Positions 10,752 to 22,208 of a DNA stretch of 64,000 nt are shown piece by piece (within the stretch, counting starts at the first letter, position 1; each line of letters opens with the position of its first letter). A model generated the notes under the pieces. The model worked only from the letters and a program-made list of their open reading frames with translations. It had not been told where the DNA came from and did not search any database. The DNA comes from Euglena gracilis. Lineage: Eukaryota > Euglenida > Euglenophyceae > Euglenales. A program made the translations under genes and the position numbers. The stretch covers positions 32,905,417 through 32,969,416 of the forward strand of contig CP154955.1 in the NCBI GenBank assembly GCA_039621445.1. The letters are read 5' to 3'.

Positions 10752-11269
10752 CTGGGAAGGGGCGGAGTGATGGGCACAAGTCCATCCAGAACCAGATTGG
10801 GTAGTACATGGTTGAGCAAACCCCATTCTATTGTAAAAACCCCCCAATATACAAAAACGGCACCGATAAAAAACCCCTGGGGGGTCTTGAAATTACGCCC
10901 AAATGTACCCCCCCCACTGAAAAACGTTGACAGGCACCACATGGGCGGCGCGAGATGGTAAAAAAAAACCAATAATCTCATCATCCCTTGACAATTATAG
11001 GTCATGATTTCAACACTTTTTGTCCAAAAAGATGGTCATCGGCTGGAATTTGCCAAAAAAAAAATAGTGAAATATGGGCAAAATGGGCAAAATTGTGTAT
11101 AAGCTTTTGGTCGCAGAAGATTGATTTTCCTGCCCAAATATAACCCCCCCTTAAAATATAAGACCTCAGCTCAGGTGTTGAGATTTCCGACAAAATATAA
11201 AAGTGGGGAGGGGGTTATATTTGGGGGGTTTAGAGATGATGCCTTGCAGGTATATTGAGAATGTGTATG
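10752..11269. other. probable intron
   Basis: AT-rich with short C and A runs. No coding bias and no recognised element. Confidence 0.35.
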
Positions 11270-11485
11270 TCCTGTATGTGTGTGTGCGTGTCTTAATGCG
11301 CGCGCGTGTTGTGTGTGCGTGCGTGCGTGCGTGCGTGCATGCATGCATGCATGTGTGTGTGTGCGTGTGCATGAGTGTATGTGTGTGTGCGTGTGCGTGC
11401 GTGTGCGCGCATCTGTGTGTGCATCTATGTGTGTTGTGTGTGTGGGTTGTGTGTGTGTGCATGTGTGTGTTGTGTTGTGGGTGTG
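11270..11485. repeat. TG/TGCG microsatellite
   Basis: About 215 bases of alternating GT with GTGC and GCAT interruptions, the complement of the CA tracts elsewhere in this gene region. It lies in an intron of the minus-strand gene. Cys/Val-rich plus-strand frames here are artefacts of the repeat. Confidence 0.92.
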
Positions 11486-11600
11486 TGCTTGCACACAAGT
11501 GCCATCACGTGCAGCCTGCTTGCATTGCCAGATCCTGGCATCCTGAAAGGCCAAGCACCATTGGTTGGCACAGGGACCGGCCTCTCCCGGCCTCCATCAC

Positions 11601-11744
11601 TGGGGGACGCCGGCGGGTTGAGGCAGGCGACCGGGGGGCACGGCGCGAGGAGGAAGGGGTCGGTGGGTCCAGGTCAAGGAGGGAGGACAGCTTGGGGTGC
11701 GCCATAGGGTCACCCCCATGGGGAGCAGGGCGCTGGCGCTGGTG
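11601..11744 (-). CDS. proline/serine-rich exon
   Basis: Acceptor CTTCCTCGCCACAG with a long pyrimidine tract and a CCCCCA-GTGATG donor enclose exactly 48 codons in phase 0. The peptide passes from HQRQRPAPHGG to MAHPKLSSLLDLDPPTPSSS and then Arg/Pro. It may start the EF-hand-like gene at its internal ATG (about 11702) or be the C-terminal region of the CCCH gene. The phase joins cleanly to 10597-10751. Confidence 0.55.
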
Positions 11745-12280
11745 CTGTGGCGAGGAAGGGGCAGGGAATGCCGTGGGTTGCACGGCCGTAAGTTGATGGT
11801 CCGTTGGCCGCGGGCCAAGCGAAAAGCAAGGGACTTGGGTGGGGCTGGCTGCACTGCACGCCACTTCCAAGCAGGCTTCTTTTTACCAACGCCTGGAGGC
11901 CTTGTGCTGTGGGGTCTGCCCATAGCAGGCACCCCCCCTGGGGGGGGGGGGTCGGCTTCGACCCCCGGTGCCTACCGACCCAGCCAATTTCCCTCGAGAA
12001 TGGCCATTTTCAGAACCCGGCTGCTTCGGCACCAGGGACTACCTCCCCCCCCCAGGGGGGGTCGAAAATGCCATACCCCCCAGAGCTGCCATCGTCCACA
12101 ACAGAACAAGGGTGGCAGCACGTTCAAGGAGGATGCCCAAAGACGGAAAGGTGAGCCGGGTGTGAGCCAGGGGCTGAGGGAAGCTGTGCTGTCATGTGGC
12201 AAAATCACTACGCCGTCCACAATCTGGCCGTTCCTGTCACCAGACGTGTGCAACCGCAACTACGCAGAATAACTCACCAA
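11745..12280. other. probable intron or intergenic
   Basis: Contains a G run at 11938-11950 and a C run at 12048-12053. No coding frame recognised. This is where the boundary between the CCCH gene and the EF-hand-like gene would fall if they are separate. Confidence 0.35.
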
Positions 12281-12281
12281 A

Positions 12282-12324
12282 CACGCGTGCACACACACAG
12301 ACACACACACACACACACACACCA
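12282..12324. repeat. CA microsatellite
   Basis: A pure AC run of about 20 bases at 12300-12321 with degenerate flanks. Confidence 0.9.
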
Positions 12325-12484
12325 CACCATCACCAACAACACTGTGCCCTGTATTTTGCTGTCACAGTTAAATGCCAGGATGGGTTAACGGCGAGCAGGG
12401 GATTGCCCCCTGGCGTCCCCGTAGCCATTGGCTTCAGGGCTCTTCGGGACTCTCTACAGCAAAGGGCCAAAGGGGCCAACCAAC

Positions 12485-12582
12485 CGTCCAGTGAAGCGCC
12501 CCGGATGCGGTCCAGCCACGTCCAGGACACGTGCACCTCCCGGCACCGGTCGGCGTTCTTGCAGCGCCCCTTCAGGTGGTAC
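12485..12582 (-). CDS. CCCH zinc-finger exon E2 (second half of module 4)
   Basis: Acceptor CCTCCGCCAG; the first base completes an Arg codon begun by the exon at 12776-12900. It reads RYHLKGRCKNADRCREVHVS, giving C-x7-C-x5-C-x3-H when joined upstream. The following WTWLDRIRGASLDG matches in position the SWDTLRSCRLLE tail of exon F. The 3' edge (GACG-GTTGG) is weak; the frame itself runs on to a TGA at 12330, so this could be a terminal exon. Role expected for CCCH proteins is RNA binding, which is family knowledge and not shown here. Confidence 0.75.
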
Positions 12583-12775
12583 CTGGCGGAGGTCGTGCGA
12601 CTTGCTCGGAGCAGCACCGAGGGGCATATATGTCTGGCATAGACGGCAAAAACAGTCGGCAACCAGCCTTGTGTTGGTTGGCTTGACCCCGTTTGAAATG
12701 GAATGGTTGGGTGCCCGGTGTCCCAGTCCCTCCCCTCCCCCTGGCAGTGAAGGCACAACCGTCGGGTTGGGGGAC

Positions 12776-12900
12776 CTGCAGATCTCGGAGGGAACGTTGC
12801 GGTACGTGCAGTGGTCCCCGAACTGGCAGTCGCCGTAGCGGAGGCAGGGGTGCAGCTGCCCCGAGAAGGTCGCCGGGTCCACATCCTCCTCCACGGGGTC
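12776..12900 (-). CDS. CCCH zinc-finger exon E (first half of module 4)
   Basis: Acceptor CTGCCCCACAG in phase 0, matching the phase in which exon F ends. After an acidic lead (DPVEEDVDPATFSGQ) comes HPCLRYGDCQFGDHCTY and a C in NVPSEIC, that is H-P-C-x5-C-x5-C-x9-C. The exon ends two bases into the Arg codon after the fourth Cys (ATCTGCAG-GTCCCC). Exon G breaks at exactly the same place in its module, good evidence that both edges are right. Third codon positions are strongly GC-biased. Confidence 0.85.
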
Positions 12901-13975
12901 CTGTGGGGCAGGGAGGACTGTTTCCACTCGCACCCCCTGCCGTCATAGAACCTGCCAGGCGTCCGACACCTTTCCAAGCCAATCTCCAAACAAACGCTGA
13001 GGGGAAACAAAATGAAAAAAGGGGTGCCGGCGATGAGGATCAATAAAATCCTGGCAAGACATGATGGGAACAAACCATAAAGGTTAGCATGGATGCCAGG
13101 CACAAATGAATACACTACCAGGATGAATTCGATCGGCCACCGCAATCGCATTTGGGTACGTATGCAAAACATGCAAAATGGATACAGAAAGACAGAAGAC
13201 AGTAAACCATGCAGATAATGCACAGGAAACCATTTGAACCCTTGGTGAGAGGAAGGGATGACCTTCACAGTGGGGACACCTGCTCATAAGAATCTTCAGG
13301 ATGGCTGATTGGCTGTCGATAAAAATCCTGCCACAAAATTTGCTGGCTCATTACGCACAGGAAACCATAATTTTCATGTGATTATGCCACATTGGTATTT
13401 TTGCAAAGCACAAACTTTCCTAAAATATCAAACGGAGAGAAGGAGAGAGACGCCGTTGCAACCTTTGTGACACCCAGAACACTTCAATCCTAAATCCAAG
13501 AGCCGTTTCTGGCATTTCAAATCTGAAATGAGTGTTGCAAAATGCCTCATTTCAAACAGCCAAAGCGTCCTTCAATATAAGAAAGGAAAGGAAAGCATAG
13601 TGAAGAAATATTCCTGTTTAAGCCAAATCCCTCAGATAAACCAGAGATACATCAGAGAAAAATTGGACAGATACCCCCACACATACACCCCCAGAAATTG
13701 GTCAGATCTGGTTTGGTTAGTCGGCCGATGGGGGGGGGGGAGGGGGTAAAGCCATGGATCGAGAAAGCTTCAAAGAAAATTCGAAACGAATATTATCACC
13801 CCTAAAGGAGCACTTCCAAATCATACAAAATCTTTGGACAACTTGTTAAGTATTTTTCGGACGGTGGAGTCCTCACAAGCCTTCCACAAGAGTGAATCAG
13901 TACCAAAGAGCACGATGAACGAAATGCTGCATAAACGCAGGCGGACGCAGGAATAGAATACAAGAAAGGAGATAC
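12901..13975. other. intron of the CCCH gene
   Basis: Mostly AT-rich, no element recognised. A G run lies at 13730-13740. Confidence 0.5.
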
Positions 13976-14069
13976 CTCCAGTAGCCGGCAGGACCGCAGC
14001 GTGTCCCATGACATGTGGAGCTCGCGGCAGCCGTTGCCCCCGAACTTGCACCGTCCCTTCAAGTGGGCC
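13976..14069 (-). CDS. CCCH zinc-finger exon F (second half of module 3)
   Basis: Acceptor TTTTTGCTTTGCGCCAG and donor CTACTGGAG-GTATCTCC are both strong. The first base completes the Arg codon from exon G, giving RAHLKGRCKFGGNGCRELHM: C-x7-C-x6-C-x3-H, with a one-residue insertion between the second and third Cys of the finger. The tail SWDTLRSCRLLE ends in phase 0. Exons G and F together are 71 whole codons. Confidence 0.87.
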
Positions 14070-14998
14070 CTGGCGCAAAGCAAAAAGGAAGCAAGGCTTG
14101 CACGGCAGCAGAGGTGCGGGAAAGGGTCAAGGTGACCGAGGCAAGGTGCTCAAAAAAGGGAAAATATTGATGGGCAAGACAACACCCCCAAGGTGCATGA
14201 TCTGGGAGGACACTCCCCGGGGGCAAGCCTTCGGACATTGCAACAGTTTCTTGGGTGGAAATGTGAACCCCGATGTATTGGTGGCAGCAAAAAAGCGGAA
14301 AACTTGGGAATGTTCCATCAGGTTCTTTCGGTTAAAAATTTGTTGGTGGTGCCAGCCAAAACCACCTATGAATCTGTCAGTGGACCAAAAGGTTACCATG
14401 TACGGATGCACTCGTGCAGCATTTTTGAATGCACCGCACTTCACGCGATGGCCACCCGCTTGCCTTTTATTTCATTGGTTGACTCAGACAACCAATAAAA
14501 AAAATAAGAATAATTTTACGACAAATTCAAACAAAAGGAAAACCATTGGCAAAAGAAATGTGGAAAAATATTTGTGAATTTCGAAAAGGGCAGTTAGCTT
14601 TCTTTGGGAAAGGGCATGATTTCAAGAAAGCCGCTCAAAACGAGCCACCCAAAGCTTGACAAAGAACTCATCCAAAGAAAGGGAACCGTCCGTGCTGCCA
14701 AATGACCCTTGCTCACATCTGCCACACTTCAATGGGAAGGCTTCTGTTTCTTTCTGGAAAGATTTTAAAATCACTTTGTCATATTTGCAATTATCCTCTC
14801 CCAAAAGCCCACTCCAAAAGTTCCAGACACATGCCCATCCAAGACATTCACTTGATTTGCATCACAACATCATAATGATACACAAAGAAAAACCATTTGG
14901 TGATGCATGTGTGATACACAAAATTGTCGTTGTAATACACAATTCTTTTAAAATAAAAAAAACAACTTGGGAGAGTCTTCTGGGAGATGCAAAGAAGG
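14070..14998. other. intron of the CCCH gene, left of the Mutator-like element
   Basis: AT-rich, no coding bias. It ends at the 9-base target duplication CAAAGAAGG at 14990-14998. Confidence 0.5.
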
Positions 14999-15971
14999 AG
15001 TGCCAAACGGTAGACTGGGGGGGGGTAGTGGGTAGTCGGCCGACTAGTCGGCGGACCAATTGGGTAGTCGGCCGACTAGTCGGCCGACTACCCACTCTAA
15101 TGTACTAACGGGTCAAAACCGCCGACTTTTAAGCCCCCCCCCTGGGAAAAACTTTTGTCTAAATCACCTCAACACCAGTCAAAACCCACGCAAATGGCTC
15201 AGGAACCCCCCAATCGGGGGTGAATATGCAAAAAAATTGGGGGAAAATGTCCATTTTGGGCCACTTTTGACAAAAGAACGCCTCTCCCCATTGTATTTTC
15301 AATATAAATTGAAATTTGCACAAAAAAAAGGTCTTATCCCTTCAAGTCTATTGCCAACATAGAAGGGATTTTGTTATTTGAGGGGGGGGTGCGGGGGGGC
15401 GGAGCCCCCCCCCCCCCCCTTTGCCCAAATGGGCCACAAAAACGACTTAGCCCCCGAGTATGTTGCCAACACAGAAGGGATTTTGTTATTTGAGGCTCGG
15501 ATGGGGGTGGAGGGGGGAGTTTTCTGCCTCTCGTGATGCAGAATGCTTGCATTTCTAAAGGATTTTCATGTAATCCCTGTTTCATCATTGGTTTTTTACC
15601 CCTCCGGACCCCCATCAAGGGCCCACCGACCCCCCACCGACCAAAGATTTCCGTCTGGGGCCGTTTATTTAGGCGTAAGGCACTTTTTTGGACCCATCCG
15701 GACCATTTCCGGGTGATTTGGGCCCGCCACAGACCATTTTTATGACCGCCGACTAGCCACCGACTAGTTTGCATTGAATTTTCTTCATGGGGGAGGGCTT
15801 AAAAGTCGGCGGTTTGGACATTAGAGTGGGTAGTCGGCCGACTAGTCGGCCGACTACCCACTACCCCCCCCCCCCTGTCTCGCCGCCTAGCTACCGACCA
15901 GGCCTAGTCGGCCGACCAATTGGGTAGTCGGCCGACTACCCACTACCCCCCCCAGTCTACCGCCTTGCGCC
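14999..15971. mobile_element. Mutator-like non-autonomous element, copy 1
   Basis: 973 bases flanked by the direct repeat CAAAGAAGG at 14990-14998 and 15972-15980. The ends form imperfect inverted repeats: AGTGCCAAACGGTAGACTGG at the left and, read inward on the other strand, GGCGCAAGGCGGTAGACTGG at the right. Inside each end are multiple TAGTCGGCCGACTA palindromes followed by shared CCGCCGACTTTTAAGCC sequence in opposite orientation. The 9-base duplication is typical of the Mutator superfamily. No transposase frame is present. It sits in the intron between exons G and F and also carries the empty insertion site (about 15305-15306) matching the small element of copy 2. Confidence 0.85.
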
Positions 15972-16880
15972 CAAAGAAGGGCATTGCAATGTCTTCTTCA
16001 AATCAAATTCGAGTGTTCATTTTTGTTAAACCGTGCCAACTCGTGCTAATTGTGTGACGTGTGACCAATTGACCCACTGACCAGAACCCATAGCTCGCTG
16101 ATCCTAAGCCTGGGGTTTGGGGCCAAGGTGTACTGGGGCAAACAACATATAGCACAACCCATCCCAAAACCAGCTTGCTCCAAACTGGGGGGGGGGGTAT
16201 TAACCCGGTCTCCGAAATCGGACCCCGAGGGGGGGTATTATTTGGAGGGGGGGGGGCATTATTTGGGGGGTATTATTTGGGGGGAGGGTTTACAAATCAT
16301 TATTGTTCTTTTTATTATTACTTAACTTTCGTGATTTTTAGGTGATGATATACAAAAAAATTGGAGATACATAAATGATAGATGATGCACAAAAATCTTT
16401 GTTGTAAAATGAAAAAAACTATGATGAGGCCCCAAAAAAAACATGATACCCAAAACAATATTGGTGATACACACTAAATGAATGTCTGCCCCATCCAGGA
16501 AACATATTTTGGCATTCAAAATCAGAGGCAGGGGTGCAATTTGGTAAACAATGGTCCAACTCTTGATTGGAGTGTAGCAGGGGGTGTTGGGGGGAGTGTC
16601 CAATTCAGGATGGGGTTTCTATTGCAGATTTGAGCCTTCGAATTTTTTTTTTCAATGTTACACATCTCCAGACCGCAATACCTCCAACAAACCAAAGGCA
16701 ACTTAAATACAAATTCTTTGACCAAAAAGCAACTGCCATTTTGATAAATCAGTAATTACGTTAGAGGGGTGTATTCTAAGCCACTGCAGGAATGGCTGCG
16801 AAAGGGGGAGGGCAAAGGTTCTTGGATACAACATGGCTCACATAATGCCCCACAATGGCGTGGGGGCAAGGCAGAAGCAC
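15972..16880. other. intron of the CCCH gene
   Basis: C/G runs and GGTATTATTTGGGG repeats at about 16190-16290. Otherwise AT-rich, with no gene seen. Confidence 0.4.
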
Positions 16881-16999
16881 CTGCAGACTTCCACCGGCAC
16901 TTGGAGGTATTGGCACTTCTCACCAAATTGGCATTCCCCGTACTTGGTACAGGGGTGTCGCCGGCCACTCAGCTCGTTCCGCAGGGCAGTGTACTCGAG
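16881..16999 (-). CDS. CCCH zinc-finger exon G (first half of module 3)
   Basis: Acceptor CACTGCTCAG in phase 0, then LEYTALRNELSGRRHPCTKY and GECQFGEKCQYLQVPVEVC: H-P-C-x5-C-x5-C-x9-C. The donor GTCTGCAG-GTGCTT splits the next Arg codon after its second base, and exon F supplies the third. The lead-in helix before the finger is absent from the flanking introns. A plus-strand frame over the same bases has no protein character. Confidence 0.86.
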
Positions 17000-17329
17000 C
17001 TGAGCAGTGGCGAGGCAGATGGATGCTTGGTTGTGTCAAGGTCAGCGATTTCCTTAGAAACCCCTGGGGGGCACTTTTTTTCTGGGCCCACTTAGGCGGC
17101 CTAACTCGCACTTAGCTGTGGAAGTGCTTGTAAATTTGCGCCGACGCGCAAATCCAAAAAAATTTCTGCTTTCGAACACCGAGGCCTGAGACTCAGGACA
17201 GTCTGAAAATAGTGTCTCCCTGCACCCCAGGGCCGGGGGACGAAAGCAACGACTTGGAACTCCACAGTCTATGGGCACGCAGTCATGGAGCGCTCCCGGG
17301 GCCCAGTGTGCATGAAAACAAAGTGGCGG

Positions 17330-19745
17330 GTGATGAAACGAGGGAACTCCATTGCGCATTTGCGCTTTGGCGCAAAAATTTTCATTACAAAAAATAAAAT
17401 GCTTTGCGCTTTGGCGCAAATTTTTTACTTTTTTTGTAATTCAACATGTGGGTGACCATTCCCGCACCTGCACCTGCGCACCTGCATGTGGGTGACCGCA
17501 CCCGCACCTGTTATCGGTGCAACCGCACCGATAACAACATATGTGTCAACATGCGTTTCCATTGCGCCACAGCGCAACGGCAGGCTTATGAAAAATGGGA
17601 ATTTAAAAGTTATATTGTGCCAAAAGCGCAATATAAATACAATTTTTAAAATTGTAAAGCAGCGTGGGTGTTGCGCCGACGCGGAATATAACTGCTTGAA
17701 ACGTATCTCTCAACAACGGGAGACAACGGCCCTGGTAGAGTATCAACACCAGATGGGATAGAGCACAAAATGTAGGGCAGGGGGACGGGAGCCTACTCTC
17801 AGTCACGCTGCCTTAAAATTGGTCAAAATTGCACCTCGGCGCAAGAGCCACGCTGCTTTTGCAATTTTAAAAATGCATTTCTACTGCGCTTTGGCGCAAT
17901 ATAAATCTTAAATTTCCATTCTTCATGAGCTTGCCCATTGCGCTGTGAGGCAACAATTATTGATTTTTAATTTCTTATTTTTATCACTGCGAGTGGAGAG
18001 AGCAGCCCTAGAAGCATCTCATCACCAGAGCGGACAGGGCTAAGGTTGAGGGAAGCCTTGACTGGGACAGGAAGCCAATCCCTCGGTGTGTGAAAACAAC
18101 CACCAACTTCTTCACATCCAGACGTGTCTTGCCCTATGGATTGTAAACCCAAATGCCATTGCCGGAGGTTCCCACTTGCTTCTTAGTTAAGCGTGCTTGA
18201 AGGGCCCTTCTTTTTGGCCGACTATTGAAAGTCGAAAAACTTCTGTTTGGAAAAGAACAGGTACCAGATGAGCCCTGGGGATCACAGCCGAGGAAACAAT
18301 TTTGGGGGAAAAGGTGTTTTAAAGAAGCACACAAAACTTTGGGGATGAGCGAATGGAATTGAGAAGTCGAAAGGGTCCATCAACAACGGCGGAGAAGGGA
18401 AGACATCCCGACACACCTTTTTTCGGTAATTTGGAACCCACCAGACAGCCACATCACACCGGGCAGATGGAGGACATGGTTCAGCCAAAACAGGTCTTCC
18501 TGTCAACATCCCAAAAAACCCTTCTTTGTGCACTGAGTGCAACATCACTGAGTATCCACAGCCCACCGCCCATGATTCGTCTTATTGGAACAGCCACTCC
18601 CTCTCCAGTACCTGAATAGTTGAAAAGCACCCACTGAGCTTCTGGCACAGTGCTCAAACCCCCCTCATCATACTTCTCCATCCCCCACCTTGTCCCACAG
18701 CACGCGCACATTCAAATACGTCTGCCATTTGAAAAAACATTGCGTTAAGCGCAAACAGTTGAACATTGCGCTTGAGCGCAATGTAAAACTGTTTGCGCTT
18801 AAGCGCAAGTTAAACATAAGCCCCGAGCTTATGGGAGTCCCTCTGATGTGTTACGGTGTGGGGGGGGGGCCTTCTCTGCACGAGTGTGTGAGTTTGGTGA
18901 GGAAATACATTGCGCCAAAGCGCAAAAGACATGCCCGTGTAATGCATTGCTTGTTCATTCAGATTAAACGTTAGCCACATTTTTGCTCTTCTCATTTTTT
19001 GTATGAGCTATTGCGCGTCGGTGCAATGTATTTCCTCACCAAGCCCGCACACTGGCCGTGCAGAGAGGGGCCCCCCACACACCGTAACACATCAGAGGGA
19101 CTCATATAAACTCAGGGGCTTATGTTAACCATTGCGATTAAGCGCAATGTCCATAAACATTGCTTTCTGTGCCCAGCAGTGTGGGGCCTGGAGTTACTCA
19201 CCAGACGTTGGGACAGGTCCCTGGGCTTGCCCTCAATCCCCCTAACCCCCCCCACCTGGGTGGTTCCCCATTGTACCGCTCCTCGCACTTCAAGCACCCA
19301 GGGATCGCAACTCTGTGGCATGCCGTTTTCCCAACTGCTTTTTAACGTGTGTGTAGAGTACACCCTCTGGATGCCTCAGCAGGCAACTCTTCAGGCACAT
19401 ATCACAGAGCCTGAAAAAGCAACAAAAAGGGCCGAATGTCACCCGGATTGTGCAGCGCCATCCACACAGTCAAGGCATCAAAAATGGGGGACTCACAACG
19501 GGGGATTTGGTCCTTTTTTGGGATAATCCACGTGTTCTGGAGTTCGAACCCAGGGTTTTGAACCTTTTTTTCTTCAAAATGGTGCACAAGCTGGAAAACA
19601 CCAAAATTGGGCCTGTTCCCCGGGTCCCAACATCGGCAAATGATGCACACGCCACCGTAGAGGGTCTTTGCAGAACCAGAGGGTCAAAGGGGTGGGTTTC
19701 ACCGCCAGTTCTCAAAAAGATCGGAAATTTGCGCCAAAGCGCAAG
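17330..19745. repeat. cluster of small GCGCAA/TTGCGC inverted repeats
   Basis: At least a dozen short units of the form TTGCGC-TTTG-GCGCAA or TTGCGC-TTAA-GCGCAA lie in this interval, for example near 17359, 17404, 17888, 18740, 18765, 18792, 18912 and 19138, often next to ATGTAA or ATAAA. A 26-base hairpin with arms GTTATCGGTGC/GCACCGATAAC lies at 17509-17534. No protein-coding frame is credible in the interval. It is an unrecognised repeat family within the CCCH-gene intron between exons Q and G. Confidence 0.65.
18765..19152. repeat. fold-back inverted repeat
   Basis: A left arm (about 18765-18920) and right arm (about 19018-19152) are imperfect inverted copies. Both hold AAGCGCAA, ATAAGCCCC/GGGGCTTAT, CTCTGATGTGTTACGGTGTG and its complement, TGCACG/CGTGCA and GGAAATACATTGCGCC or its complement. 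The spacer is about 100 bases. No coding content. Confidence 0.7.
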
Positions 19746-19749
19746 CTAA

Positions 19750-20228
19750 AAATCAAATCCTTAAGTGCGAGTTTGGCCGCCTAAGGCTCACACCAACAGA
19801 CCAACCCACCACCCTCCAGGGGTCAACTCAGCCACCCACCCATCTACCAAAAACCCACCCAAATAGGCCGAAACCTCTCGAACCCCCTTTCCAAAAAAGG
19901 CCAATTTTTTGGCTGGGCAAAAGACTGACCCGTGGGCCACGCCACCCCCCCCCTCCGGGGGGTCCAGCAGACCCGCCTTTGAAGCCATTGGTGGTGCACC
20001 TCCAACATATGCATCCACTCAAATACTGGATCCACTGCATCCACAACATCACCAGCATCCACTCCATCCACTTTTGTCCACTGTTGACTATCTGCCCACT
20101 CTTTGGCCAAGAGAGTGGTTTGCCCAACTTTGGCCACTTTTGGTCACTCTTGCCCGATTTCATCCATTGTTGGCAGTTTTCAGCCAGCCAAAAGCTTCTT
20201 CCCTCTTGGTCTTCCTTGCTCCAGTGCT
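19750..20228. other. no gene seen
   Basis: AT-rich with a C run and a GGGGTCCAG stretch near 19947-19972. Intron of the CCCH gene. Confidence 0.35.
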
Positions 20229-20316
20229 TGCATGCAGATACTGATACTGACACTGACACTGATGCTGATATTGATACTGATACCGATACCGATACCGATA
20301 CCGATACAGATCTGAT
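20229..20316. repeat. GATACT/GATACC hexanucleotide repeat
   Basis: About 14 units of GATACT, GACACT, GATGCT, GATATT and GATACC. The phase changes smoothly along the array, typical of a drifting microsatellite. The frames across it (Tyr-Arg or Asp-Thr dipeptides) are not genes. Confidence 0.9.
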
Positions 20317-20326
20317 ACAGAGCGGA

Positions 20327-20490
20327 GTGGATGCAGTGGATGCAGGTGAACGAGTGGAACAGTGGATGCAGATACTTGAGTCAATGTGGTGGATGCAGAT
20401 ACTGGAGTGGATGGCAGGTAATGGAGTTCACTGGATGGACTGGGCAGTGGATGCAGATACTGGAGTGGATGGAGTGGATGGAACTGATGC
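20327..20490. repeat. imperfect GTGGATGCAGATACTGGA repeats
   Basis: Several copies of an 18-30 base motif built on GTGGATGCAGATACT and GGAGTGGATGGA. Related ATCCACTCCATCCA motifs on the other strand lie at 20010-20085. Confidence 0.75.
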
Positions 20491-21998
20491 TCGATTCATC
20501 CATCCCAGGATATGCATCCTGGCTGTAAACCTCCCCAAACTACCCCAAAAACCAAAAGCAAATGAGATAAAATGGTTGCAAAAAGAAGAGCAAGATGACC
20601 AAAAAAAGCTTGCAATGACCTCAAATAGCCCCAAAATGGCACACAATCTCCTCAAAGACTGGGGAAAAAAAAAGACCCAAAATTACCGAAATGGCATGAA
20701 TTGGCCTAAAATTTCATAAAATTACACAACTTGATCCAAATTTGCCCATAAATTGCTCAAATTATCTACAAATAACCCAAATTGTCAAGAAATGATCCAA
20801 AAATGGCCAAAACGGGAGATTGGAGAATGGGAAATGGGAGATACACATGAGAGATTTGCGGGAAATTATTGCTCATTAATCCTAACTATGGTTTTTTCAA
20901 ACTATGCAAAAATTGCCAGCATCGCCCAGCATCACCCAGCATCATCAGAGGTGCTTGGTCATGACAAAAAAACTACAAAATAGAAAGATGGTGTCTGGAT
21001 TAGCAAGAGTGGGGGGCAGCATAGACCCTCAAAAATCGCGACACAACCCCCCCCTCAAAAACACCAAAAAAAAACCTCCAATCAAAAAGCAACAGCACAC
21101 ACACACAAACCCATTTTAATGGATTTTGGAAATTTTGAAACAAAGCAAGTCGCCACTTATTCTGGTTAAGGGAGGGGTGATAAGCTAAAAGGCCAGAACA
21201 GTGTGGCAGACCTCGAATCGGGTAGAACCACGTCGGTCCCGTGTGATCGGTCTTCGCTCTTGGCGCTCTCTTATACGGTCGACTGCAGTGAATCACTTTC
21301 TTCATTTCCTTTCACCTTTTCATTCAATCACTTTTTATGTTTCCTATGCTTTGCGGTGGCTCTTCTCCACTTTCTTTCGCTTCTTTCTCTTCTCTTCTCT
21401 TTCTTCCTTACACCTTCTTTGGATTCAATGCAGTGTAAGGTAGTGAAGTGTGGACACATGGAGGGAATCCCGGGAATCCACATCGCAGAACCATGTTACA
21501 AACCGTCTCCTGCCACTGTCACATTCCCTTCAGATAACAAACACCTTTGCCGAACCAAAAGAACATTTGGACTTTGTCAACCAGTGTCACACTTTCGATG
21601 CAGCGGGGAAATCCAACTTGAGATCAGGCTGAATTTGACCAACAGGGTCCTAGTGCCCTGGAGTACCTGGGCAGGCAGGCACCGCCCCCCCCCCCGGATC
21701 CCCCCCCCCCCGGGGGATCGATGCCTGCCTGGCCGTGGCTCGAAATCAGCCAAAAATGGGCAGTTTTTGGGCTTTGGGCGTCTTCGGCGCCGGGCCTTGG
21801 TTGGTGGGCCAAGGCCTTGGTGGCCTTGGTCATGGCCAAAGCGCCCAGGCGCTTTGGCCAAGAACCCCAGAGGCGATTCGGATCTAGGAGTGCCTGCCCA
21901 CAGGCACCACAGGCAGGTGGGTTCGGAACCGTGTAAAAAATTCAGCCTGTTTGTTAGATGCTGAACAGGGTCCTCTGTCTTGAAAGGAAGCAACGCAC
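20491..21998. other. intron of the CCCH gene
   Basis: Holds CT-rich stretches (21300-21425) and C/G-run repeats with CAGGCA motifs at 21663-21925. No gene seen. Confidence 0.4.
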
Positions 21999-22029
21999 TG
22001 CAAGTATTCCCGGTCAATGGAGTCGGGCG

Positions 22030-22068
<39 letters not shown>

Positions 22069-22208
22069 TTGGGTGGTACATATCTCGCTCCCTGGAGTTT
22101 GGCTCTCTGTATGAGGGGGGCTCCTGGTAGAGCGGAGGCTCTTCCTGGACTGGGAAGTCTCTCTCGCGGGGGCTGTCCCGAGGCCGCTCGAGCCGCCTCC
22201 GCTTTGCA
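21999..22208 (-). CDS. RS-domain exon Q of the CCCH gene
   Basis: The frame reads AKRRRLERPRDSPRERDFPV, then Pro/Tyr/Glu-rich sequence, then a run of seven Arg-Ser dipeptides encoded by a GGTCAAGGTCAA-type hexamer array (22029-22070), and ends SPDSIDREYLQ. Arg/Glu-rich segments of similar style precede the finger in exon C. The donor TTGCA-GTGCGT is acceptable; the acceptor (GTGCTCAG) is tentative. RS domains typically mediate contacts in RNA-processing proteins, which fits the CCCH fingers. The clean hexamer array suggests recent repeat expansion inside coding sequence. Confidence 0.65.

Noticed and set aside
20160-20384. Tyr-Arg/Tyr-Gln repeat protein
   Set aside because: Translation of the GATACC/GATACT hexamer repeat; no surrounding gene structure.
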